Assembly (NCBI GenBank): GCA_947441325.1
Contig: CANETR010000087.1
Location: 1 to 7,376, forward strand
Direction of reading: 5' to 3'
DNA from: Saprospiraceae bacterium
Lineage (GTDB): Bacteria; Bacteroidota; Bacteroidia; Chitinophagales; Saprospiraceae
DNA length: 7,376 nucleotides
In this document: piece after piece, positions 1 through 5,795 of the stretch
Numbering within the stretch: position 1 is the first letter of the stretch
Layout: each line of letters begins with the position of its first letter
Notes under the pieces: generated by a model
Seen by the model: the letters and a program-made list of their open reading frames with translations, nothing else
The model's database searches: none
Told to the model about the DNA's origin: nothing
Translations under genes and position numbers: made by a program

Positions 1-181
1 GGAAGTTGTACCTTGTTTGAGGATTGGAGTTGCCGCAATTGGCCTCGAAGTGCCACACACACATATTCATTTAGTGCCCCTTCATTCCATTGGCTCCCTG
101 AATTTTACAAAGGAGCGTGTGCAGTTGAATAAGGATGAATTTGAAGAGCTAGCCGAAAAAATTCGTAATAAGTTTATTTAA
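1..181 (+). CDS. HIT-family protein, C-terminal part (5' end outside window)
   Basis: An open frame runs in from the left edge (first full codon at 2) for 59 codons to a TAA at 179-181. It contains GLEVPHTHIHLVPL, the histidine-triad motif H-x-H-x-H with the His codons at 56-58, 62-64 and 68-70, followed by a charged C-terminal helix ending KIRNKFI. HIT proteins of this short type are nucleotide hydrolases or transferases; the middle or last His region binds the alpha-phosphate, and the family is cytoplasmic. The order LEVPHTHIHLVP followed by about 30 residues is what one expects at the end of a bacterial Hint/HIT protein of about 130 residues, so roughly half is missing. In many Bacteroidota this gene follows greA, but that gene would lie outside the window. 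The substrate cannot be inferred. An intrinsic terminator follows 22 bases after the stop. Confidence 0.88.
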   Translation, partial: EVVPCLRIGVAAIGLEVPHTHIHLVPLHSIGSLNFTKERVQLNKDEFEELAEKIRNKFI

Positions 182-202
182 CTAAGAACTTCCTACAATA
201 TT

Positions 203-230
203 GCCCTTACATTAGTGTGGGGCTTTTTTT
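203..230 (+). terminator. Intrinsic terminator of the HIT gene
   Basis: The sequence GCCCT-t-ACA-TTAG-TGT-GGGGC (203-223) folds into a 5 bp GC-rich stem with one T:G pair, a single bulged T, a 3 bp upper stem and a TTAG loop. Seven T residues follow directly (224-230). This is a classical rho-independent terminator. It lies 22 bases after the HIT stop and separates that gene from the lipoprotein genes downstream. Confidence 0.8.
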
Positions 231-312
231 ATTAATAATTGTAACTTTTTAGAAACTATACATTAAATAAGAGTACGCCACAAATTATTTAAACTTCTAA
301 AACAATCTAATT

Positions 313-996
313 ATGAAAAAAATATTTTTAGGCCTTCTTTTATTGGCCATTATAGCTGCTTGTACCAAGAAATCCGGATCTGCCATTAAGGTAGTTACAG
401 AGACAAGTCAGGGAATTAAGGCAGAGTACGAAATGGATACCATAAGAAAAGTAAAACATGGTTTTTATCGCTCTTATTGGCCCAATGGCAAATTGGCCAG
501 TGAAATGACCTACCAAAACGACACTTTAGTAGGTAAGGAAAAAAATTACCATGAAAATGGAAAACTATCTGGAGAGTTTTTTTTAGTTGCTGGCAAATAT
601 CAAGGCGATTTCAAGTACTATTTTGAAAATGGTGTATTGATGCAAGAAGGACGCCATGAAAATAATGCCATAAATGGTGAACTCAAAACATATTACGAGA
701 ACGGGAAACTAAAGGAAATGGTTATAATGTCCGAAAACAAAGAGAAAGGACCTTTTACCGAGTATTATGACAATGGAAAACTAAAAACAAAAGGCGAATA
801 CGCCGGGGGCACTAATACCGAATATTGTTTATTAGAAATTTTCAAAGAGGACGGCAGTCCCGAAAAGAAAATGATTTGTAATGGAGAGGGCATATGTTGC
901 ACCATTTGGACCCTTGAAAAAGGTGATGCCAAGCCAAGCAGTACTGTCTGTGAGAAAGTTATTGATGAAATGAAAGAAAAATGTAAACTGAAATAA
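313..996 (+). CDS. YwqK/MORN-variant repeat lipoprotein (first of tandem pair)
   Basis: This 227-residue protein begins with a lipoprotein signal: MKK, a hydrophobic stretch at 4-16, and a lipobox I-A-A-C with the lipidated Cys at 17. Residues 50-170 are five tandem repeats starting at Gly50, 74, 98, 122 and 146, exactly 24 residues apart, each of the form G-x-aromatic-x-x-Y-x-x-NGkL followed by a variable strand. This is the repeat of the COG2849 'YwqK antitoxin'/MORN-variant family. A degenerate sixth unit may start near 171. The C-terminus is Cys-rich (172, 189, 195, 196, 213, 223) with a C-x5-C-C-T-x-W-x-L motif at 189-201. The next gene is a paralog with the same repeat phase and tail. 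The role is unknown; the signal peptide and lack of a toxin gene nearby argue against a cytoplasmic antitoxin. It is probably an envelope-anchored repeat protein. Confidence 0.9.
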   Translation: MKKIFLGLLLLAIIAACTKKSGSAIKVVTETSQGIKAEYEMDTIRKVKHGFYRSYWPNGKLASEMTYQNDTLVGKEKNYHENGKLSGEFFLVAGKYQGDFKYYFENGVLMQEGRHENNAINGELKTYYENGKLKEMVIMSENKEKGPFTEYYDNGKLKTKGEYAGGTNTEYCLLEIFKEDGSPEKKMICNGEGICCTIWTLEKGDAKPSSTVCEKVIDEMKEKCKLK

Positions 997-1019
997 CCAT
1001 TTTAGTTGTGATATCGTTT

Positions 1020-1027
1020 TATATTTG
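1020..1027 (+). promoter_or_regulatory. Bacteroidota -7 box between the tandem lipoprotein genes
   Basis: TATATTTG matches the Bacteroidota -7 consensus TAnnTTTG at every fixed position. It lies in the 82 bp gap, 24 bases after the stop of the first lipoprotein gene and 51 bases before the start of the second. The -33 element is poor: a TTG at 1006-1008 is too close (11 bases), and TTT at 1001-1003 gives 16 bases. It may allow separate transcription of the second lipoprotein gene and porQ. Confidence 0.4.
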
Positions 1028-1052
1028 GGCTGTGTCTATTGATGCAGCCTTT
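1028..1052 (+). terminator. Hairpin between the tandem lipoprotein genes, possible weak terminator
   Basis: GGCTGTGTC (1028-1036) pairs with GATGCAGCC (1041-1049) across a TATT loop, giving 9 bp including two G:T pairs, followed by a short TTT and then AT-rich sequence. The stem is strong but the T tract is short, so it could be a partial terminator, a processing site, or a stable 5' end of the next transcript. It directly abuts the TATATTTG box. Confidence 0.45.
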
Positions 1053-1078
1053 ATTAATTTATTAAAAGCATAGTTTTC

Positions 1079-1699
1079 ATGAGAATATTGCTTTTTTTTA
1101 GCGTTATTTTTCTTCTGATGTCGATAATACAATCATGTAAAATTCAGGTTGTGACAGAAAAATCAGAGCAGGGGATTTTATTTTCAAAATATCAGCAATT
1201 TAGAAAAACCAAAATAAAAAACGGATTTTACAGATTGTACCATGAAAATGGCAGTTTGTCGATGGAAATGTATTATAAAAATGGTAAATTGCACGGTGAG
1301 GAGAGAAGTTATCATCCAAATGGACAACTACAGAATATAGCCAATTCCGTAATGGGTTCTTATGAGGGTCCTTTTGAATATTGGTATGCAACTGGAACAC
1401 TTTATCAGGAAGGAAACTATATAAATAATAACATTGAAGGTGATTTAAAGACCTATTATCCGAACGGTATTTTAAAAGAAATTGTGTTTTTTAGTAAAAG
1501 TGTTGAAAATGGGCCATATACTTTTTATCATCAGAACGCTAAGCTCAAAGAAGAGGGTTTTTTTCTGAATGGGCCAAACTTAGAGGGTACTATAAAACAA
1601 TATAATGACGAAGCGCTGTTGATTAGAAAAAAGCAATGCGAGCAAGGAGTTTGTAAAACTGTTTGGGAATTGGACAGCTTGCCTGTAGATAAAGACTAA
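1079..1699 (+). CDS. YwqK/MORN-variant repeat lipoprotein (second of tandem pair)
   Basis: This 206-residue protein has a hydrophobic signal at 3-17 and a lipobox I-Q-S-C with Cys20 as the predicted lipidated residue. Five repeats begin at Gly49, 73, 97, 121 and 145, again exactly 24 residues apart, with a possible sixth at Gly170 (GTIKQYND). The repeats align one for one with those of the upstream gene (for example GDLKTYYPNGILKE against GELKTYYENGKLKE), and both proteins share QVVTE/KVVTE just after the lipid Cys. The C-terminus repeats the paralog's motif as C187-x4-C192-x-T-x-W-x-L, but lacks the extra Cys-rich tail. The pair therefore arose by tandem duplication and has diverged well. 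The stop is 4 bases before porQ, which suggests co-transcription. Function is unknown; an outer-membrane or periplasmic location is inferred from the lipobox. Confidence 0.9.
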   Translation: MRILLFFSVIFLLMSIIQSCKIQVVTEKSEQGILFSKYQQFRKTKIKNGFYRLYHENGSLSMEMYYKNGKLHGEERSYHPNGQLQNIANSVMGSYEGPFEYWYATGTLYQEGNYINNNIEGDLKTYYPNGILKEIVFFSKSVENGPYTFYHQNAKLKEEGFFLNGPNLEGTIKQYNDEALLIRKKQCEQGVCKTVWELDSLPVDKD

Positions 1700-1703
1700 A
1701 ACC

Positions 1704-2768
1704 ATGACAAAAAATAGTTTTTTTAAAATTGCGTTCCTATATTTTTGGGGAATTTTATCCCTCTCAGCTCAGGTTGTTGGGGGGAGGAACAGCTATGATT
1801 TCTTGAGCTTATCTTACAGTGCTAGGGCAACAGCTTTAGCAGGTAATTTAATCACAGTGAGAGATAACGACTTAGGTCTTGTTTTACAAAATCCAGCTGC
1901 ACTGAACGAAGCAATGCATCACTCTGCAACTATTCAGCAAAGTGTATATTTTGCAGGAATAACTTATGGACATGCCGGTTACGCTTATCAACTTAAAAAA
2001 TTACCCATAACCCTTCATGGAGGAATACAATATATCAGTTATGGTAAAATGCAACGACGTACAAGCATTGGAGAAGAGCAGGGAGAGTTTAATGCAAGCG
2101 ATAATGCCATTGTTACAAGTATTTCTTATCGCGCAACAGATAAACTGAGTTTTGGTACCAATCAAAAATTGGTAATTTCTGCAATAGAAGGCTATAATTC
2201 CATTGGATGGGCAAGTGATTGGGCAGCTATGTACGCCGATACGGCCAAAAGAGTAACCTTTAGTTTAGTGCTAAAAAACATCGGCGCCCAATTTACCAGT
2301 TATGCCAAGGACGGTAAGAAATATCCGCTCCCTTTCGATGCACAATTTGGTATGTCTCACAGATTGAAATACCTGCCGCTTCGTTTTAGTATCATTGGGC
2401 ACCATTTACATCGTTGGAATATCCGCTATGATGACCCTGCGCTCGAAACTGAAAGTATAATTGGCGCCAATAGCAATACAAATAATGATAAAGTAACAGC
2501 TTCGGAAGTTGTGGACAATATTTTCAGGCATTTGACATTTAACATTGAATTGCTTTTGGGGAAAAAAGAAGTTTTTAGAATCAGAGCAGGTTATGACCGT
2601 TTAAGACAGGGTGAAATGGGTGTGAATGGACTGAGAAGTCTTGCGGGTTTTTCTGCCGGATTTGGAATTAAAATTTATAAATTTAATATCGATTATGGCT
2701 TCTCTTCTCAGCATTTGGGAGGCACGATGCACCACTTTGGTATTTCAACCAGATTTAGTGAATTCTGA
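1704..2768 (+). CDS. porQ: Type IX secretion system outer-membrane protein PorQ
   Basis: The 354-residue product has a signal peptide (hydrophobic 6-21, likely cleavage after SLSA at residue 22). The mature N-terminus, V-V-G-G-R-N-S-Y-D-F-L with L-x-Y-S-A-R-x-x-A-L-A-G-N, and then DNDLGL..QNPAALN..MH at about 55-72, form the recognisable PorQ signature. The rest alternates short amphipathic strands, as in a FadL/PorV-like beta-barrel, and ends in Phe354, the usual C-terminal aromatic of outer-membrane barrels. In Porphyromonas gingivalis PorQ belongs to the set of T9SS proteins and is linked to the PorZ attachment complex that adds A-LPS to cargo. The gene lies 4 bases after a repeat lipoprotein gene and is followed by the lipid A genes, which have their own promoter. 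No other T9SS gene is in the window. I recognise the family from conserved motifs, not from a database search. Confidence 0.87.
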   Translation: MTKNSFFKIAFLYFWGILSLSAQVVGGRNSYDFLSLSYSARATALAGNLITVRDNDLGLVLQNPAALNEAMHHSATIQQSVYFAGITYGHAGYAYQLKKLPITLHGGIQYISYGKMQRRTSIGEEQGEFNASDNAIVTSISYRATDKLSFGTNQKLVISAIEGYNSIGWASDWAAMYADTAKRVTFSLVLKNIGAQFTSYAKDGKKYPLPFDAQFGMSHRLKYLPLRFSIIGHHLHRWNIRYDDPALETESIIGANSNTNNDKVTASEVVDNIFRHLTFNIELLLGKKEVFRIRAGYDRLRQGEMGVNGLRSLAGFSAGFGIKIYKFNIDYGFSSQHLGGTMHHFGISTRFSEF

Positions 2769-2848
2769 AAAGAAGGCACATAATTCAATCGCTTATTGAC
2801 AAATTGTTAATAAAATTTAACATTGCCTTAAACAACAATAAAAAAGCA

Positions 2849-2879
2849 TTAGGAAGCCTTAGAAATATATGTATCTTTG
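2849..2879 (+). promoter_or_regulatory. Promoter of the lpxC-fabZ / lpxA cluster
   Basis: TATCTTTG at 2872-2879 fits the Bacteroidota -7 consensus TAnnTTTG completely. A TTA(G) at 2849-2851, 20 bases upstream, is a weak match to the -33 TTG element. Transcription would start near 2885, leaving a leader of about 35 bases before the lpxC ATG. The 151 bp gap after porQ otherwise holds only AT-rich sequence, including a weak inverted repeat GTTAA/TTAAC with no T tract. I see no convincing terminator for porQ. Confidence 0.6.
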
Positions 2880-2919
2880 TCGGCTGAAAACTATTGATTT
2901 TTTATTTTAACAGCTCGAA

Positions 2920-4308
2920 ATGTCTATTGAAAAACAGCAGACACTGAAATCTGCAGCAAGCTTAAAGGGAATAGGCCTACATAGCGGAGTTACCGTTAAT
3001 GTAAATATTTTTCCTGCCCCTGAAGGCCATGGTATTCAATTTAAAAGAATTGATCTTGAAGGCGCACCTCTTATAAAAGCAGACGCGACAAATATTTATA
3101 AATCGAACAGACATACCGTTCTAGGTTCTGAAAAGGCCTTTATTGGTACGGTCGAACATTTAATGTCGGCTTTTTATGCTTTAGGTATTGATAATGCCCT
3201 TGTAGAAGCCGATGCCGAAGAACTGCCTATACTTGACGGAAGTGCCTTACCTTACCTTCAGGCAATTAAGTCTGCAGGAATTGAAGAACAGGAAAAAGAT
3301 AGAGAATGTCTCGAATTACTCAGTCCTGTAGAGTTCAAAGATGGAGATTCAGAAATTACAATTTTGCCATATCACAAACTCGAAATAACTGTAATGGTTG
3401 ATTTCGATTCAAAAGTGATGGGACCGCAATTTGCTGATCTAAAGTCTTTGGAAGATTTTGAAAAAGAAATTGCACCCAGTCGCACCTTTGTATTCCTTCA
3501 CGAACTTGAGGCACTATACAACAATGGCCTAGCCAAAGGCGGTAGCCCCGAGTCTGCATTGGTATTTGTGGAAAATATTCCAAGCGGTCAACAGTATGGA
3601 ATGCTCAAATCGGTGTACAAATACGATATTGAGGTAAAAGAAACCGGACTTCTAAACGGACAGGAACTAAGATTTAGCAACGAAGCTGCAAGGCATAAAC
3701 TTCTTGACTTACTGGGAGATTTAGCACTTTTGGGCGTAGCGCTGAAAGGTAAAATCATTGCAAGAAAGCCTGGGCATGCAATAAACGGCAAAGTAGCTGA
3801 GGAATTGCGTCAAAGAATGATTCAGCATCGTAAATTGAGGGATATACCCAAATACGACCCCAATAAGGCACCTGTTTATGACATCAATCACATATGTGAA
3901 AAACTTCACCACAGATTTCCATTCCTGTTGGTTGATAAAATCATAGAACTCTCTGATAAACATGTAGTGAGTGTAAAGAATGTAACCATGAATGAACCCT
4001 ATTTCCCGGGACATTTTCCAGGAAATCCTGTCATGCCGGGTGTCCTTCAAATTGAAGCGATGGCACAAACAGGGGGAATTTTAGTGATGGAAAATGTAGA
4101 TGACCCTCATTCTTACGACACTTACTTTTTAAAAATTGACAATGCCCGTTTCCGTGCAAAGGTACTTCCGGGCGATACCATTTTATTCAGATTAGACCTA
4201 ACAAGTCCAATTAGAAGAGGATTGGTAGAAATGAAAGGTCGCGCTTTTGTAGGCAACAATCTTTTAGCAGAAGCTGATTTATTGGCACAAATTATCAAGC
4301 GAAAATAA
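2920..4308 (+). CDS. lpxC-fabZ: LpxC-FabZ fusion: UDP-3-O-acyl-GlcNAc deacetylase / 3-hydroxyacyl-ACP dehydratase
   Basis: This 462-residue protein joins two complete enzymes. Residues 1 to about 305 are LpxC, the zinc deacetylase and committed step of lipid A synthesis. The VEHLM motif gives Glu79 and zinc His80, RHKLLDLLGD gives zinc His259 and Asp263, and PGHAINGK gives the catalytic His286. The SRTFVF and GLAKGGS segments at 187-208 are also typical. Residues from about 315 to 462 are FabZ, which dehydrates 3-hydroxyacyl-ACP. The HRFPFLLVDK segment at 331-340 is present, the catalytic His365 lies in GHFPGNPVMPG and the catalytic Glu379 in QIEAMAQ. Both active sites look intact. The fusion is the usual form in Bacteroidota. 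The gene has its own promoter and sits 3 bases before lpxA. Placing LpxC and FabZ in one chain fits their shared dependence on the 3-hydroxyacyl-ACP pool. Confidence 0.97.
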   Translation: MSIEKQQTLKSAASLKGIGLHSGVTVNVNIFPAPEGHGIQFKRIDLEGAPLIKADATNIYKSNRHTVLGSEKAFIGTVEHLMSAFYALGIDNALVEADAEELPILDGSALPYLQAIKSAGIEEQEKDRECLELLSPVEFKDGDSEITILPYHKLEITVMVDFDSKVMGPQFADLKSLEDFEKEIAPSRTFVFLHELEALYNNGLAKGGSPESALVFVENIPSGQQYGMLKSVYKYDIEVKETGLLNGQELRFSNEAARHKLLDLLGDLALLGVALKGKIIARKPGHAINGKVAEELRQRMIQHRKLRDIPKYDPNKAPVYDINHICEKLHHRFPFLLVDKIIELSDKHVVSVKNVTMNEPYFPGHFPGNPVMPGVLQIEAMAQTGGILVMENVDDPHSYDTYFLKIDNARFRAKVLPGDTILFRLDLTSPIRRGLVEMKGRAFVGNNLLAEADLLAQIIKRK

Positions 4309-4311
4309 GAA

Positions 4312-5097
4312 ATGCACCATCCACTTGCAGTAGTACATCCAAATGCGGTCATTGGCAATAATGTTACAATTAGTCCTTTTGTTACAATTGAGGATAATGT
4401 TGTTATTGGTGAGGGTTCCTGGATTGGACCCAATGCGGTCATTATGTCGGGAGCAAGAATTGGTAAAAATTGCAAAATTTTTCCTGGTGCTGTTATCAGT
4501 TCTATTCCTCAAGACCTAAAATTTAAAGGAGAAGATACGGTTTTAGAGATTGGCGATAATACTGTCGTTCGCGAATACTGTACCCTGAATCGTGGCACAA
4601 TGGCAAATAAAAAAACTGTCATTGGTGCTAATTGTTTACTGATGTCATATGTGCATATTGCTCACGACTGTATTGTTGGAGATAATTGTATTCTAGCCAA
4701 TAATGCTACACTTGCGGGACATGTTACAGTTGAAGATAATGTAATTTTAGGTGGTATGGTAGCGATTCAGCAATTTACACTGATTGGTACATTTTCAATG
4801 TTGGGCGGTGGTGTACTGCTTAATAAAGATGTTCCACCTTATGTGCGAGTAGCTCGTTACCCGGCATCATATATTGGCGTGAATGTTATAGGACTTAAAA
4901 GACGAGGATTTTCTGCAGATGCTATCAGTAGAATTCAAGATATCTATCATCGCCTTTTTGTATCTGTTCAAAATAGAAGCGAGGCTGTAAAGCTCATTCA
5001 AAATGAGCTGCCCGATAGTCCTGAAAAAAGACTAATCATGGGCTTTGTAGAAAATTCCCAAAACGGTATTATCAAAGGCCCGAAAAGAGGGGCATGA
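4312..5097 (+). CDS. lpxA: Acyl-ACP--UDP-N-acetylglucosamine O-acyltransferase LpxA
   Basis: The 261-residue product matches the normal LpxA length. It catalyses the first step of lipid A synthesis, transferring a 3-hydroxyacyl chain from ACP to UDP-GlcNAc in the cytoplasm. Residues 1 to about 185 are left-handed beta-helix hexapeptide repeats such as VIGNNV, VIGEGS, RIGKNC and IVGDNC. HIAHDC at 115-120 carries the catalytic His118. The DVPPYV and GVNVIGLKRRGF segments (173-178, 189-200) and a helical C-terminus complete the fold. By my alignment, the position of the E. coli acyl-chain ruler Gly173 is Gly166 here, in LGGG at 164-167. A glycine favours long acyl chains over the C10 chains allowed by Met in Pseudomonas. 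The start lies 3 bases after the lpxC-fabZ stop, so the two are very likely co-transcribed and perhaps translationally coupled. Confidence 0.97.
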   Translation: MHHPLAVVHPNAVIGNNVTISPFVTIEDNVVIGEGSWIGPNAVIMSGARIGKNCKIFPGAVISSIPQDLKFKGEDTVLEIGDNTVVREYCTLNRGTMANKKTVIGANCLLMSYVHIAHDCIVGDNCILANNATLAGHVTVEDNVILGGMVAIQQFTLIGTFSMLGGGVLLNKDVPPYVRVARYPASYIGVNVIGLKRRGFSADAISRIQDIYHRLFVSVQNRSEAVKLIQNELPDSPEKRLIMGFVENSQNGIIKGPKRGA

Positions 5098-5107
5098 CAG
5101 CCGCAAT

Positions 5108-5737
5108 ATGCAGATTGAACTGAAAAACCTCGGCAAGAGGTATCGCTATGAATGGATATTGAAAAATATGAATTTTCAATTCCAAACGGGTCAAAGTTAC
5201 GCAGTGTTAGGTCATAACGGTTCTGGCAAATCTACCTTAATGCAAATTCTCTCGGGTTTTCTTTCGCCCTCGGCTGGAAAAATCATTTATTCCGATAAGG
5301 AGAAAATAATTGATGTGAATGCCATCTACAGGCAGGTCACTTTTGCAGCACCTTATACCGAACTCATAGAGGAACTTACATTGAAAGAAGCGATAGCCTT
5401 CCATGTAAAATTTAAGCCTTTAGTAAATGCTATGAAAGCTGGAGAATTTCTCGAATTGCTCCAATTTTCCAAATCAGCAGATGATAAACCCATACAGTTT
5501 TTCTCTTCGGGAATGAAACAGCGTTTGAAACTTGCCCTTTCTATTTTGTCTGATAGTCCCGTTCTATTACTCGATGAACCCAGTATCACCCTCGACAGGG
5601 AAGGGGTAAAATGGTACAGGGGCTTGCTAAGGGACTATGCTTTAGGGAAAAAGCTATTGGTGATTGCCTCGAATGTAGAGGAAGATGTGCAGGAATGCAA
5701 TCATAGATTAAGCATCACAGATTTCAAACGGCAGTGA
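5108..5737 (+). CDS. Stand-alone ABC transporter ATP-binding protein with non-canonical Q-loop and H-switch
   Basis: This 209-residue protein is a single nucleotide-binding domain without membrane segments. Walker A is GHNGSGKST at 35-43, the signature is SSGMKQ at 133-138 (in place of LSGGQ), Walker B is PVLLLDEP at 151-158 with catalytic Glu157, and the D-loop is ITLD at 160-163. The Q-loop region reads FAAPYTELIEEL (79-90) with no Gln, and the H-switch region reads VIASNVEED (185-193) with Ser/Asn where His is normal. I recall similar AAPY and IASN variants in other Bacteroidota ATPases, so this may be a lineage family and not a decayed gene. It lies 10 bases after lpxA, last in the lipid A cluster. 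No permease follows; the next gene is convergent. The partner and substrate are unknown, and involvement in LPS or lipid export is only a guess from context. Confidence 0.9.
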   Translation: MQIELKNLGKRYRYEWILKNMNFQFQTGQSYAVLGHNGSGKSTLMQILSGFLSPSAGKIIYSDKEKIIDVNAIYRQVTFAAPYTELIEELTLKEAIAFHVKFKPLVNAMKAGEFLELLQFSKSADDKPIQFFSSGMKQRLKLALSILSDSPVLLLDEPSITLDREGVKWYRGLLRDYALGKKLLVIASNVEEDVQECNHRLSITDFKRQ

Positions 5738-5752
5738 TATTAAAGGAAGGAC

Positions 5753-5795
5753 TCAGTAAGTAACTAAAAATTAGATTCTACTTGCTGAATTGTTT
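5753..5795 (+). terminator. Hairpin between the convergent ABC and galE genes, candidate terminator
   Basis: TCAGTAAGTA (5753-5762) pairs with TACTTGCTGA (5779-5788) over 10 bp with one G:T pair. The 16-base loop contains a further CTAA/TTAG stem (5764-5767 with 5771-5774). ATTGTTTTT follows on the plus strand, which suits termination of the lpxC-lpxA-ABC transcript. The right arm covers the last codons and stop of galE. On the minus strand the downstream sequence is less T-rich, so termination of galE by the same element is less certain. Confidence 0.45.

Noticed and set aside
239..266. Promoter for the first lipoprotein gene (TTG at 239-241, TACATTAA at 259-266)
   Set aside because: The spacing of 17 is acceptable, but the -7 box matches only four of six fixed positions. 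A promoter is expected somewhere in 231-312, but this one cannot be asserted.
313..1699. YwqJK-type toxin-antitoxin module
   Set aside because: The repeats match the YwqK family, but both proteins have lipoprotein signals and neither neighbour resembles a deaminase toxin, LXG protein or immunity gene.
2805..2822. Inverted repeat GTTAA...TTAAC after porQ as a terminator
   Set aside because: The stem is short and made almost entirely of A:T pairs, with no T tract after it. It is expected by chance in AT-rich intergenic DNA.
2920..4308. LpxC-FabZ fusion as a novel fusion
   Set aside because: Both domains are intact and the fusion is widely known in Bacteroidota, so it is informative about lineage but not new.
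3721..4512. Several minus-strand open frames (3588-3791, 3721-4068, 4122-4475, 4279-4512)
   Set aside because: They lie opposite the intact lpxC-fabZ and lpxA genes, show no recognisable domain, and have the mixed composition expected of antisense shadows.
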